NCBI GenBank assembly: GCA_948146395.1
Contig: OX411552.1
Coordinates: forward strand, 15,484,957-15,548,956
Origin: Fragum whitleyi
Taxonomy: Eukaryota > Mollusca > Bivalvia > Cardiida > Cardiidae
Direction: 5' to 3'
Length of the DNA stretch: 64,000 nt
Below, one piece after another: positions 21,819 to 33,201 of this stretch (position 1 is its first letter; each line of letters starts with the position of its first letter). The translations under genes were made by a program, and so were the position numbers. Below the pieces are notes generated by a model. The model ran no database searches. It was not told the origin of the DNA and saw only the letters and a list, made by a program, of their open reading frames with translations.

Positions 21819-22500
21819 TGTTAAGTTAAAAATTAGTTAAAACATCTTAAATTCAAAGTACGCAACTTTATCAAATGCTCTACTATTCGTCAATCTTAAG
21901 CATTTCAGTGCACTTATTCCACTTTGAAACCGGAAAACAAACAGGTTTAAATTGCGATAGAATTCAGCTTTGTTTGTGAATGTGTTTGTAAGACTCTGTA
22001 GAACAAATGATTATCTTCTAGATGCTGAAGTCATAACGCAGTTGTTACCTAGGTTACAGAACATAGTCTTCTTCAATTATGGATGTATAGGTAACCGTAA
22101 ACCTATTCTGAGTGAGCAGCTAGGGGCTTAAAAAGGATACCACAGTGATACTGGTTTAAATCACTATGAATCTATTTTAAAGTTCCTCAGTCGCAAAAGT
22201 ACGACTGAAATACAGTTAACAGTAGCGTACCCAGCCCCACCCCAAATCAAATGTTGGCGAGCAGTGTGACAATCAAAGGAGAAATTCGGGAAGTACCGTA
22301 GCCTTAAAGAGTATTTAATTAAGTAAATACTTTGAGCAGTAAACTTGGTAAGTAGAAAAGGTGTTTCTCAGTTACTGAGTAGTACATATTGTCGCCACAG
22401 TGGTAGACTTGTAGGGAGGTACTGCAAACCGTAGAGTTACAGCTAGGTTAAATAGGGGATAACCGAAGTTTCAGAGTAAGATCTGTTAATATTTCATTGA
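21819..22500. other. No gene seen
   Basis: No recognisable frame or element. Confidence 0.45.
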
Positions 22501-22570
22501 GTGAACAACAAAAGCTAGATTTTCACAAGTGGCGAAGCCACGAGTAGAAATATAGCTTTTTGCTGTTCAC
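22501..22570. mobile_element. Foldback element, GTGAACAACAAAAGC family, copy 1
   Basis: GTGAACAACAAAAGC...GTGGC pairs with GCCACGAG...GCTTTTTGCTGTTCAC through almost its whole length. A second copy at 38690 shares both arms and the preceding ATTGA. Confidence 0.8.
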
Positions 22571-23255
22571 TGATGAATATGAATTGATATAAATCGACTT
22601 TTCTAACTTTTGATTGCAAAAATTAGACGAAATATGAACATGTTAGGGAAATTTATCTTAAATTCCATCATTTTACACGTGATTATTATTCAGCGTTCAT
22701 AATGACGTCGCGATTTGGGGTTCGGGAAGCTAACGTCAGATAGGTTGAAATTAACAAATGTTTGGTATTATAAGTTTTTGATAATTTTACTGGTTAATCG
22801 ATGAGTTTACCAAATGATAATTTACCGATATCCCTCGAAAATCCACCGAAAAGCATTGAAGAAAAGTTGATATATTTATGTGGTTATAACAAGTGCATTC
22901 TTTAAAGTATAATCAACGTCATACCAGTTAGTTTAATTGAAATGCTGCACTCTCTTTTCAAAGGAATGATTAATTGATGTTCATTCATAAATATTATAAA
23001 TACGCCAAACTCCGGGTAGAGCTATCAATATTCTTTAAAAGTACTTTTCCTGATGTTATTATGTTTTATGCATTATTATTTTATACTTATTTATTTCAGT
23101 TCAATTTCGACGAAAACTAAGGCTTTTATAGTGACTTCTGACCGCTCAACCCAGGTGTTTCACGTCACTGTGGAATGGGGCAATGCCTTAAATTAACAGC
23201 TATCCAACCAAACAAAAGGGTTGACTGGGGCGGGCTATAAAGTCTTATGCCCATG
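22571..23255. other. No gene seen
   Basis: AT-rich; nothing recognised. Confidence 0.45.
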
Positions 23256-23257
23256 AA

Positions 23258-23338
23258 TACACCGGGAAAGCGCTAGGACTCGAAACACGGACCCCACAGG
23301 TCTCAAATTCAGCATTGTTGACTATGGCAACGCCGCTT
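23258..23338 (-). mobile_element. tRNA-like SINE head
   Basis: On the minus strand GTTGCCATAGTCAACAATGC lies upstream of GTCCGTGTTTCGAGTCC, an A/B box-like arrangement. It is degenerate. Confidence 0.4.
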
Positions 23339-23383
23339 ACAATCGAAATATGCTAGTGAAATCTAATAAAACACTACAAGATT

Positions 23384-23640
23384 GTGGTCTGTCACGAAAG
23401 AGACCATCGGTAAACTTTGTTAAATAAATATTTGAAAAAGAGATTGGGTCCATCATAGGTCAACCAGAGTTCGCATTTCAAAATTTCTTGGACTGGAAGG
23501 TAGACTGATCATTCTAGATTGAGAAAATAAGCACATTGCGAAAGGATTCTATTCTAGTCAGTCTATGCAATCTTCACAGTCTGACTAGTATCGACAGTTT
23601 ACGCACTACCAAGATGGTCCCTTTTCGCGTGACGGGTCAC
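23384..23640 (+). mobile_element. MITE, GTGACCC family, copy 2
   Basis: Intact right end CCTTTTCGCGTGACGGGTCAC; left end eroded (GTGGTCTGTCACGAAAGAG). The inside matches copy 3: AAATAAATATTTGAAAAAGA and GGAAGGTAGACTGATCATTC. Confidence 0.85.
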
Positions 23641-23644
23641 ATGT

Positions 23645-23830
23645 GTTGTGTCCGTGGTCGAGAGGTAGAGCGTCTACTGCTTGATCAAAAGGTCATGATA
23701 TCGATCGAGCGTCTATAGATCTTGGTACTTCGAACATACATTTGGCGCGAGAACTGCTTCATTTCCAGGAAGCAGAATCGAGAAAGATGATTCTGAATCG
23801 TAAGAATTTGTATCCCAATCCATGTTTAAT
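23645..23830 (+). mobile_element. SINE, family 2, with tRNA-like head
   Basis: GTGGTCGAGAGGTAGAGCG resembles an A box, and a weak B box follows near 23690. The body (GGCGCGAGAAC, GGAAGCAGAATCGAGAAAG) matches the remnant at 1925-2100. It begins directly after the MITE end. Confidence 0.6.
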
Positions 23831-24628
23831 AGATAGGGTTTAATCCAAAACAATATTAATACCGATGCAGTAGACTTTCTTATTTCCGATTTCAGTTTTT
23901 CACGTTTTTCTCCTTTGGTTCTACATAAAATACGATGTTTATTGGTCAACCATAAATCCAGGGCCACTTGACCAAACCTGCTAGAGTTTCACTATAAAGG
24001 CGAGTCTTAATCCTCAATTAAAAGTTGTTAGGTGAGATTATACTTTAAAATATTTCAGAAATTTGAAAATAAAGATTATAAAAAAAAAACCAATTTAACA
24101 ATAACATTGACGGAATTCGATCTTAAAATTTATAAAAATGAAATGGCCCCTCTAAGATGTTACACAAAACAAAATTGTCGGCCCATTCTAGTTTTTCATA
24201 TCTTGCGGAAAGAATTTCTAATGGTGCTACTCGAAAAGTTTTATTTTTCAAACAAATATCAGCTTTTGAGTGTTTTTTTTTTTTTAATTCGTTCTCCAGA
24301 TATTATGGTCGAAATGACAAAAAATAAAAATAGACATAAACTCGAATTATCAAATAATGCAAAATTTATTTTTCATAAAACATGGGAAAATGTTATTTCC
24401 AAAAAGAATTAGAATCTTTGTCTTTATGCAATCATTTTTTCACAAACAGCACTGAGTGCTATAAAAGGAGAAAAAAGTTAGAGGAAAAAAGAGAAATTGC
24501 TTGTTTCAATCAATTTCTCTCTTTTTCTAAATGTTTGCTTCAATACTTTTTGTAGGCTCTTTTTGAATTCAACGCACATTAAATTTACTATTGAACCTCT
24601 TTGAATTCTGATTCGTCAAATCATAATT
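23831..24628. other. No gene seen; one long AT-rich frame
   Basis: A 126-codon frame at 24032-24412 is Lys/Phe/Leu-rich, as expected from the base composition, and shows no domain. It is not called as a gene. Confidence 0.4.
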
Positions 24629-24881
24629 GTGACCCGTCACGCGAAAAGGGACCTTCTGGGAAATTCGTTAAATAAATATTTGAAAAAGAGATTGGTTCTA
24701 GAACAGGCCAACCACAGGTTACATTTAAAAAATTCTTTCACAGGAAGGTAGATTGATTATTCAGGATTATTTGAGATTCAGAAAAGTTTCGAACCTAGTC
24801 AGTCTGCGCAGTCCGCGCAGTCTGACAAGGGTCGACACTTTACGCACTTCCAAGATGGCCCCTTTTCGCGTGACGGGTCAC
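24629..24881 (+). mobile_element. MITE, GTGACCC family, copy 3
   Basis: Both ends are intact: GTGACCCGTCACGCGAAAAG on the left and CTTTTCGCGTGACGGGTCAC on the right. Near 24805 a CAGTCTGCGCAGTCCGCGCA block is internally palindromic. No protein. The clearest copy of the family. Confidence 0.92.
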
Positions 24882-25154
24882 ATATATATGACAGCAGCGT
24901 ATTGATGAAGGGTTGAAAGTTTTCATTATGAACGGAGCGCAGTTTGGTGGCAGTAAATGAAGATTATTTTATGGGTACAGGTCTGTCTTGATTAACGTTG
25001 ATAGAACACACATGACTGTTACACAGTTTACAGGCACATGTCATCGTAACTAAGGCTGCTAGCGCCTCAATTAAAACCAATCAGCCTTTATTCCTTTCTG
25101 AATACTTCGACAGCCGTTTCCGAAGAGTAGAGAAAGTTTTGTATACATACCCTG

Positions 25155-25284
25155 CCCTGCAATCAGAATTACAAAACAGTGCAAACTGATTGCAAATAAT
25201 ATTCCGCTTTGCACGTTTGTACACGTGCAAAGCGGGTTATAATCTGCAAACAGTATGCACAGTTTTGTGATCCTGAACGGAGGG
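25155..25284. mobile_element. Foldback element, copy 4
   Basis: Ends CCCTGCAATCAGAATTAC and GTGATCCTGAACGGAGGG. The apex is CCGCTTTGCACGT, loop TTGT, ACACGTGCAAAGCGG. The outer arms (AAAACAGTGCAAACTGATTG) pair with their own partners (CAGTATGCACAGTTTT) but differ from copies 1-3. Confidence 0.82.
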
Positions 25285-25389
25285 TCCAGATCAATAGATA
25301 ACTGGCCTCCGCCCTTTGAACTCTGCTTTAGAAAATCATTCGTGAATTGTCAAGAAAATACATGTTCTTCTGAGTGAATTTTGGGTGTT

Positions 25390-25662
25390 TGACTTGGGTT
25401 TCAAACCACTTTCAACAATATTTCAGATATATCGTGGCGACTGGAGCACCTAACAACGCATTCTTGGTATTTGTGACACCAGCGCTACCCTTACATGTTT
25501 TCTAGTCTCAAGCCGCGATCCCACATAGGTCTACGATTATCAACCTTATGGTGGGAGACAAATAGTCGGAAAGAATTAGTGCCCGCGGACGGGACTCGAA
25601 CCCGGAGCAAACAGATTGAGAGTCCGACGCGCTGCCAACTGCGCTATAACGGCGGACCCCGT
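25390..25662 (-). mobile_element. SINE, main family, full length
   Basis: Read on the minus strand: a head with A box TAGCGCAGTTGGCAGCGCG and B box CCGGGTTCGAGTCCCG, then GGTTGATAATCGTAGACC, then CACCAAATACCA-type and GGTGCTCCAGTCGCC blocks, and the 3' part ATTGTTGAAAGTGGTTTGAA. It keeps all parts of the family. Confidence 0.85.
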
Positions 25663-25829
25663 CTACATGAAGCAAATGCTAAATAGGCAACCTAAATATC
25701 GTAGCTGCAGGTAAGTTAATCTTAGTAAAATGGCGAACCCTCTAATTCGGTTAAGGATCTTTTTACTTCTTGGGACGGTTGTCTCGATGCTTTTATAAGG
25801 ACTTTATGAACATCTTGTATGAAAATTGC

Positions 25830-26240
25830 ATTTATTTACATGATAATACAGTGATTTTATTACAAATCTATTGCATACAAATTATGAAAGCTGCCTGTAT
25901 TCTGGTTTCAGTGGAGAATAAGTTATTCGATTTCCTTGAAAAAAAAATCCTTACTTGCATGGTATGATAAACTTGACAAAGGTCCACTTGGTGATTCATT
26001 TGCCAAATATGAAAGCCAACTGTCCACTGGTTTTAGAGAAGATTTTTTATCCCCTTTTTTGTTTCGCTGACAACCAGAGTTAAGGCTGTACTTCAGTAGT
26101 TTGAACACTGTGGTAGAACATTAGCATGGGAAAATAACTTTTAAGTTTCATAAAGATTGGTGTAGTAGGAGAACATGTTAAAAGAAATTGTGGACGACGG
26201 ACGACCTACGACGCACAAGGAACGACAATCAATGGACATT
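25830..26240. mobile_element. Eroded repeat with GACGGACGAC tail
   Basis: Two similar phrases (TATGAAAGCTGCCTGTATTC near 25884 and TATGAAAGCCAACTGTCCAC near 26008) suggest duplicated units. It ends GGACGACGGACGACCTACGA, a tail like other tandem-type repeats of the window. Confidence 0.45.
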
Positions 26241-26297
26241 GACTTCGTAATATTTCATCATGAGTATTTGGCGGTTAAGTGAGTAAAAATAAGGACA

Positions 26298-26925
26298 TGA
26301 ACTCAATCCCAACTTCTAATTTGTCACCTGAAAAGGCACGAAAATCACAATTACATATTGTTTATAGCTCACGTTTGATTCTAAAAGCCTGTACACTTGG
26401 TGAACAACGAAATGAAATTAATAATGAATTATTTCGAAAAGGCAATGTGACTTGAATGAGGTCTCAGTATCCCCGATTTTAAAAGATACCGCTGGTGGGT
26501 GGGGTAAATTTAGGCAATTCTGCATAATTTTCTGATAAAAAATGTCATTTTCTTTGCTTATTTCTATTCTACTGCCATTTTGAAGGCGAAAGTTAGTGTT
26601 GTTAGTTTGTTCAACAAAAAAACGATATTTCTTCGTATTGAAAATATGAATTTTCTATGCAAAAAGCAATATTTGTGATTTTTTAGAGCGAGGGTATGTG
26701 CCTTTTTTTTGTCTCTTGCTCGCAAACCATCGGTCAATTTAAGATAAATTTCCTATTAATATGCTCGAGATAAATTTATCTTACTAAAAGGTAATCCATT
26801 ATTCAATCCACATATTTAAGAAAGAGAAACATGAAGTGACCGATTAGAAGACTAGCTGCCTGACCATGTTTAAGAAAGAGAAATATGAAGTGACCGATTA
26901 TAAGTTGGTATCAGTTTATCATGTT
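26298..26925. mobile_element. MITE, ~600 bp, GGTGGGTGGGG family, copy 1
   Basis: The ends are imperfect inverted repeats: CCAACTTCTAATTTGTCACC on the left, and CCAACTTATAATCGGTCACT as the complement of the right. The centre GCTGGTGGGTGGGGTA and a following GAGGGTATGTG match the copy at 34496-35084. A local duplication of AAGAAAGAGAAACATGAAGT (26817 and 26871) lies at the right end. Confidence 0.6.
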
Positions 26926-27390
26926 CTTTAAATTAAAGAAATCTGAATCTGCACTTCTGCGACTCTTAGCAGACGATTCTTTTTTATTTATCAAAATATC
27001 TGAATTGATTTATATTTCTTTTTTCATAATATTTTTTTTTTCATTTTTAATATGTGTGGTTTCCTTTCGTAAGAAATGAGACCGTGATGCTGTGATATTA
27101 CTCATAGAAATGGCGATATGATCTATGTAATTCATCATATTTATGATGTTTATGTTATAACACCTTTTACTAGCTATGGATTTTGAGATATTATTAAGTT
27201 ATAAAACGATAAGAGTGTGCACACCAGACATATGCTTGGTGCAGATGTTCAGTTATAAAATAAACACTTTAATCATTGCATGGTAAGTATTTCCCCTTGT
27301 TTCATGGATAACAAAGATTGAATCATTCATAAAGAAACCACAGAACCTTTTCTTAAATTGAGTTCAGTAGAATACAATATCAGATTATAT
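26926..27390. other. No gene seen
   Basis: AT-rich; nothing recognised. Confidence 0.45.
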
Positions 27391-27392
27391 TA

Positions 27393-27655
27393 CAACAAGA
27401 GGGCCATTGGCCATAAAGCTCAACTAGGGGCATCAATTACAACTGCAAATTCTCCTAAAGACAAATATTCTGAACTCGTTTCAAGACATATGAGCAAGAC
27501 ATGCGGCAGCATCTATGGGACACAAAGTTTATTCTTTCTAACCCATGACCCGTGACCTAGTTGTCGAGCCTATGTGACCAATATTCGAACTCATCCGAGT
27601 TATGTAGACTAGTAGTCTGACCATGTTTAAGGACATTATTATTCAGGACAGCAGT
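27393..27655 (+). mobile_element. Eroded CAAGAGGGCCATTGGCC-type repeat
   Basis: AACAAGAGGGCCATTGGCC followed by ATAAAGCTCA, and CCATGACCCGTGACCTAGTT farther on, look like the head of a repeat family that I associate with mollusc genomes. No second copy in the window confirms it. Confidence 0.4.
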
Positions 27656-28260
27656 GACATATGGAGGGAACACAATGTTTAAATTTATAGTAATTAATCA
27701 TGTTATTTTCTGGAGTTAGGGGGTTAGGTGGAGGGTCCTTTCTGAAAGGAAACACTGAGAGGGGAAATTTCATATCATAATGAAGTCAGTCAATACATAG
27801 TATACATGTAGTTAACTTTTTGTGTGTAAAAATGTCTTTTTGGTGAACGAAATTTTCGTTCACCAGTGTTATATACCGTGTATGGAAAATCCTGTAGGAT
27901 CTTAATAGGTTTTAAATAAAGCAGTGCCTCTTTAGATTCAATTTAGTATCTCTAGATACTTCTCTCTACAAAATCACTGCTTGTATCGTGAAATGCATGA
28001 TTCTAGCATTCTTCATCAAGTGAAGATAATGAAAATTACCCTTTAAAAACACAAAAATATCTTGGAATGTCTATACGGGCGAATTTTTGATCGGCGTAAG
28101 ATTGTCGAGAGTTGAGAGCAAAAACAAAGGTTGTGTCTGTACACTGTATAGACAGATACTATGTTTTTGATTTAAACCTTCGCTATTGCAACTTGTAGTA
28201 ATTTGCCGGAAATGTGTGTTTATTGAGGTCGTGAACTCTTGAACTTTTACACACCCCTGA
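27656..28260. other. No gene seen; small palindrome
   Basis: A perfect palindrome at 27841-27865 (TGGTGAACGAAA and its complement) is the only structure found. Confidence 0.5.
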
Positions 28261-29700
28261 TTGGCCATATCCCACGTGATGACCTACTACGATTTTACCT
28301 GCCTTCTTATGAATGAAGTCTTTGCTTATAAGTTACGAAAGGTCAAGTTTACAAACGAATGGAATGTTCCTGTCGTATTTCTCCTATTAAACGCGCCCGA
28401 GCGCGATGCAAAACGTCGTGGGGGGCGCTATTATTTCAGACTATTTTACTTAATTAAAAAAAAATTACGTATTTTGGTACCAAAGAGAAGCAAACTGTTA
28501 ACAATTTCGAAATTATCGATTGAAATACGTACGCTACCCAATACGCTTTTCTATTTATCTATTAAGGCTATAGATTTAAAAAATAAAATAAAATGTTAGC
28601 TAATGAATTGTAATTCTGTCATATTAAGTCATCTATCGAAATACGGTCACCCTCGACCATTAATTGCAGCTTTCAAAAGCAAGTGATTGTGTTAGCAGAA
28701 GCCGAGATTATTATTATTGTTATTATTTGTACAAGATAGGAAGTTCCAGACGATGCAATATTCAATGTTCCGCTACCGATGGACAAAGTGGTCTAATAAA
28801 TCATTACCTATTCATGTATGAAATAAATAATCCTGTATTAAATCCTAAACTTTTGTGATGTGTAAATGCACCCGGTACATGAAATGAAAGTGTTTCGTAG
28901 TGAAAACACAACACGTCTGGAGCTAGCTGGGTCACCGCGTGTCGGCACCCTTTGAAGTCCCCAGATTCTTGCAAACGGCGAAGTCGCTTTTGAAATAAGT
29001 CACACACGAGATTTTACGGGGTTTTTCCTATTTTAACAGTATGAATTGTGACTAGGATTTAATCATTTGACTCGGATATTTTGTATATTTGCAGAAGGTC
29101 AAATGATTTCAGAAATATTTTCGTAACAACGAAAGGGGATTTTGTTCGCATGTGACTTATGAAGAATAACGAGAAATAGTTTTAATTTAGTGTTAAATTT
29201 AAACCCTTCGCACTTCCGGAAGACTGCGCGATTTAGGACGCGCTAGTTTTTCAGATGTTGAACGATCTTTTAATGACGCAACCAGCCTTATCTTGATAGA
29301 AATTTAAGATAGTTAACCCACAATCTAATGAACATTACGTCGTGGAGTAGCAGTTTTTGAATTTAAATTCGAGACCGGATTTTTCACCACGGACCACGGA
29401 CGGTTGGATGCTGTTGATTGTATAGTCAAGGGCCAGGGAATCGTATTTATGGGGGAGCGCGTTTATAAGGGAGGGCGCGTCTAAATTCTAATTGAAACAT
29501 AAACACGCACCACTTGACCGTGACCAACCTTGATATGAAATAAAATTTAACCCATTGCCAGACAACTTATGTTCTCAACTACCAAATTTACACCTCTTGC
29601 TTAAATCCCGTTTTTATCTTAAGGCTTGTTGTTGCATACTTGTGTAATGTAAATATCTTCGGTTACGGGTATTTTTGTATCATATTACCCAAATCCAATT
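28261..29700. other. No gene called; 112-codon frame without domain
   Basis: The frame at 28261-28599 is basic and AT-driven towards its end and matches no family I recognise. A hairpin with AATCATTTGAC arms stands at about 29063-29107. A GCGCG-containing stretch occurs near 29450-29480. Confidence 0.4.
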
Positions 29701-29705
29701 TCCTG

Positions 29706-29707
<2 letters not shown>

Positions 29708-29743
<36 letters not shown>
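29708..29743. repeat. Poly-T tract (36)
   Basis: An uninterrupted T run. Its length is uncertain in most sequencing methods. Confidence 0.95.
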
Positions 29744-30050
29744 CGTTTCAAACAAGGCCGGAAAACAGGGGATACAGCAATCTCGGTACGATTTACTGTT
29801 AATATATGAATGTCGTGAATAGATAAATAAATAAAAGAATCAACTGAACAAATATCCCAACACGATAGACCTAATTTCAAATTTTTACATCGAATGGATT
29901 TTTTTTAAGTACTTGACATCGTAACTACAACTGTATAGTAGCGCTTCTATCCCTCGGATAGCTCTAGAATTTCCTCAATACAATCATTCATCTATTTGTT
30001 TTACCGGAAGTATGTAAAATATTACAGAAAACAAAACTTGGATTGTGAAT
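29744..30050. other. No gene seen
   Basis: Nothing recognised. Confidence 0.45.
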
Positions 30051-30054
30051 CAAT

Positions 30055-30200
30055 CGCCTGTGGACTGGAGCATCTTTACCTTAATATGGAAATTGGTATT
30101 TCTCGCACCAGAACTATAATGAGCATACATCCGTACGTAGCTGCCATCTTCTACCCTCTTAGGTTTACGATTATCTGCCGTTTGGTAGGAGCAATAGAAT
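30055..30200 (-). mobile_element. Degenerate SINE, main family
   Basis: Phrases in family order: CTGGAGCATC, ATTGGTATTTCTCGCACCAG, CTACCCTCTTAGGTTTACGA and TTGGTAGGAGCAA. The 109-codon frame over it is not a gene. Confidence 0.6.
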
Positions 30201-31495
30201 TTAAACAACGACTATATTTTGACAATTCATTAGCTGAACAAAATACCTTCCTACATAGATTTCATCGAATTGTTTTTTTTTTTTTATTCATTTTAACGCA
30301 ATGGCATCAGATGATTATTCTTTGAGACTGAATATTACCGAAAGAGACCAAAACCCTGTAATTACAATTACGAAACAGCGGTCTTTTAATTCGGAGGATA
30401 GGGGGGGGGGGGGCATTCAGGTCGTACCAGAGCCATAGCGGGTAACGCTTAAAAGTCAAAATGCAGAAATTTTTTGAGTTAAGAAAAGAATCATTAGTCT
30501 AGACACTATAGTTGCCTGTTTTCTTTTCTCTAGGCTTATCGCTCTCTGTCTATCGGTCTGTCTCTGTCTGTCACTCTCTCTACCTTTCTTTTCCTCTCTT
30601 TCTCATTCTTTGAATTTAGAATTTTGACGAGACACTTTCCCTTGATTAGTTTTTATATTTATAATTTCTCTTTTCTCAACGAATTCAATATATAACTTTA
30701 GAATGCCAACAGATTCGTTCACCATCAGTACTTTCAGTGCTTTGATTTAACAATGATAAATGATTGAGGCATGTAAGAAGCCCATTTACAGTAGTATTAT
30801 ATTATAAGCTTATATTCTTTGCAATGTCATTACGCTGTCTCTCCTACACATTCACTCTCTCGTTGACCTGAAAGAAGTGTGATTGGTCAATAAGAAGATT
30901 GCTGGCCACGTCCATTGGCCTCCGACAAGGCTGACCTACTTTGATTTTAAACGTCAAATCTTTGGTCATATGGAAAAACAGCAAATGGATGGTGGGCGAT
31001 CTCGCCGACGAAATCGGTGAGAGTAAAATGAATAATAAAAACCGGATGTCAATAGTACAATCCTGTCTAAAGAAATAATTAGATTGAGCAATCGAATTTG
31101 TATTGGAATCTATCAATTAGTGGATATTATAGTGAATAAGATTATTCTGAAATATTTTGCCTATTGTTTTAATTTGTGTGTGAAAAAAGGCTTTCAAATA
31201 CTCACATTTTCCAAACCTTTTCATTACAATTGCTCGACAGATGGTAGAAATGGGAAAAAGGTTTTGACGGGAGCTTATCATTCATGGGTGCAAGATTTTT
31301 ACAAGCGATAGATCAACTCGTAAATGGAGAAAGAAGATAAACTCAGGGTATATTGTAACATTTAATAGAGGAACTATAATAGATAGGGAACATCTGTTCT
31401 AAACTCAGATGAAATTATATAGGTAAAAGAGTGGGTATTACAGAGAGATCTGATTCATTCAAACTGTTCAAGCTTACTAACGGAATGGATACACG
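30201..31495. other. No gene seen; simple tracts
   Basis: It holds a G run at about 30402-30413 and a CT-rich tract at 30540-30605. No frame was recognised. Confidence 0.5.
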
Positions 31496-31497
31496 GG

Positions 31498-31845
31498 TAG
31501 CAATGGGGAACCTACGGAGATTCTATGGAATAGACATCGGGAATTATAAGGGAGCAGCCCAATCGGGAGCCCTCGACGATTCTATGGAATAGACCTCGGG
31601 AATGATACGGGCGCAACAAGATCGGGAACCCTCGGCGATTCAACGGAATAGACCCCAGGAATAATACGTGCGCTGCCGTGACCGCGCGTCACTTCGCACG
31701 TTGGGTTATATGACGTCACAAACATTACTGAAGACTGAAGATGAAGTTGCCAAAAAAAATAACGAAAGTTTAAAATTGGGCATTTTATAATCTGATAACA
31801 AAAAGCAGTGTTTAACTGCATTTTGGTTTTAAATTATAACATGCC
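31498..31845. mobile_element. Repeat with three 59-bp units and TGACGTCA
   Basis: Three units (marks TCTATGGAATAGAC at 31522 and 31581, TCAACGGAATAGAC at 31640; period 59). These are followed by a body with TATGACGTCACAAACATTAC and TTTAACTGCATTTTGGTTTT. The same body with one short unit is at 40034-40245. The copies differ mainly in unit number. TGACGTCA is the consensus CRE/ATF site, but function here is not shown. Confidence 0.8.
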
Positions 31846-31879
31846 AAAAGGATTTCCTCACGTGAACGGAAAGCATGAA

Positions 31880-32270
31880 AGGATATTTGTTGTTAGCTCC
31901 ACTGGCGGCCAAAGGCCATGGAGCTTTTGTCATGGCTGTGTGTCCGTCGTACGTGCGTCCTTGTGTATGTGCGTACGAGCTGAAACTTTTCTTTAAACAT
32001 CTTCTCCTTCCAAACCACTCTACCGATTTTGATGAAACTCGACAGAAATGTTCCTTAATTGACCCTCTTCTAAAATTGTTAAAAATATTAGGATTGACCC
32101 CCAAATAAAGGCGTGGCAGGGCGGGGCCTATTTTGCAAGAAATCTTTAAAAAAAATCGTCCCTCCCAAACCATTGGCCTGATTTTAATGAAAATCGGCAT
32201 AAATGGTCCATGGATACCCCTCTTCTTAAGTTGTTCGAGAAAAATTGATGGACCCCACAAATGGGCAAAA
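31880..32270 (+). mobile_element. Tandem-type element, 155-bp family, two units
   Basis: The head GTGTGTCCGTCGTACGTGCG and AAACATCTTCTCCTTCCAAA match 8105-8180. Units carry GGCGTGGCAGGGCGGGGCC and CCAAACCATTGGCCTGATTT. Only two units remain, against six at 8.1 kb. Confidence 0.75.
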
Positions 32271-32625
32271 TTCACAAAACTTTGATCAAATTTCGAAACA
32301 CATTATTCAATATTGGAAATAACAAATTTGTTGATATTCTGGTTCGAGGAAACGAGGAAGTTTTTTTTTACCATTTTCCTAAAATCTGTTCGGTTTCTCT
32401 CTGAAAGACAGGCAATATGTAATGTTAAATACATGCTTGTCGTTTTCTCTAAATACTCCTTAATGGGAAAAAAGCTCCGAAATGTTGTAGAAAAAATTAT
32501 TTTTTTTGAATTTTTACAAATTTGTGCATGTTTTGTCAACCTTATATGCAGGGTTATCCAAAATCATAGATAGAATTTGGATTCATAATCTTAAAACGAT
32601 CACACAAACACAAATATTTTTTCTC
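32271..32625. other. No gene seen
   Basis: AT-rich; the overlapping short frames look random. Confidence 0.45.
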
Positions 32626-32880
32626 ATGGCGGGAAATCCAAAACCGGATGAGCAGACGTCCTTAAGGGAAGCTTTACGTTTTATCAATTTTTGTACCGTT
32701 GCCTACGAATCTCACGGCGAGCTAAAGAGTATGTTAGCCGTTTTGTCACGTCAAATCAGGATACGCCCCGGCGTATTTCGGGTTTATTTCAAGTTCATAT
32801 ACGATCTAGCACGACCCGCCCGGTCACTCAAAAAGCATAAAACGCCCAAAACCGCAGAAAAGCTTCATTTGAGTTTTTAA
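32626..32880 (+). CDS. Unrecognised 84-residue frame, exon-like
   Basis: I do not recognise this protein. From the ATG at 32626 it reads MAGNPKPDEQTSLREALRF..., is hydrophilic with a basic C-terminal end (LKKHKTPKTAEKLHLSF), and its codons are richer in G and C than the neighbourhood. No signal peptide or membrane segment is seen. An in-frame extension upstream to 32506 is AT-rich and looks non-coding, so the internal ATG is preferred. It may be a remnant of a mobile-element protein, an orphan exon, or chance. Confidence 0.25.
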   Translation: MAGNPKPDEQTSLREALRFINFCTVAYESHGELKSMLAVLSRQIRIRPGVFRVYFKFIYDLARPARSLKKHKTPKTAEKLHLSF

Positions 32881-32927
32881 CATTGAAATGTGCAAGATAT
32901 ACCGGAATAACATTATTTTTATTTGTA

Positions 32928-33201
32928 ATGGCACCAAAGAAGGCATGGCGTGAGAGTAAGGCATCCCGCCCTGTGAAGACCCAAACAAATAGAGGAACAA
33001 GAGCAGTCTCAGCCTGAAAATCCTTTTCAATCACCACCGCTATATGAAGAAGAGTTTGATTTTCCCATGACCCGATTGCTCATTCATGTTTTCTGCTTTA
33101 AAGTTCAGAAAACACTGATTGTTGAAGCCATGTTTGCACCTTTTTGTGCCTCAACTTCCTTGCGCTCACGGCCAACCGTAGATGGCTTTGACAGAACTTG
33201 A
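32928..33201 (+). pseudogene. Two abutting frames, unrecognised
   Basis: A 29-residue frame starting MAPKKAWRESKASRPVKTQ (32928-33017) overlaps a second frame, one base shifted, open from about 32977 to 33201. The second reads EEQEQSQPENPFQ followed by SPPLYEEEFDFP. The change from a basic to an acidic, proline-rich segment looks like a broken coding sequence rather than random AT-rich DNA. No family could be named. It lies just downstream of the 84-residue frame and may be part of the same decayed unit. Confidence 0.25.

Noticed and set aside
24032..24412. 126-residue open frame
   Set aside because: Its Lys, Phe, Ile and Leu content simply follows the AT-rich sequence, and no domain, start context or neighbour supports it.
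29996..30325. 109-residue open frame
   Set aside because: It overlaps a degenerate minus-strand SINE, so it is not a gene.
31829..32275. 148-codon minus-strand frame
   Set aside because: It lies entirely over the 155-bp tandem-type repeat, and similar frames occur in the array at 8.1-9.1 kb, so it is a repeat shadow.
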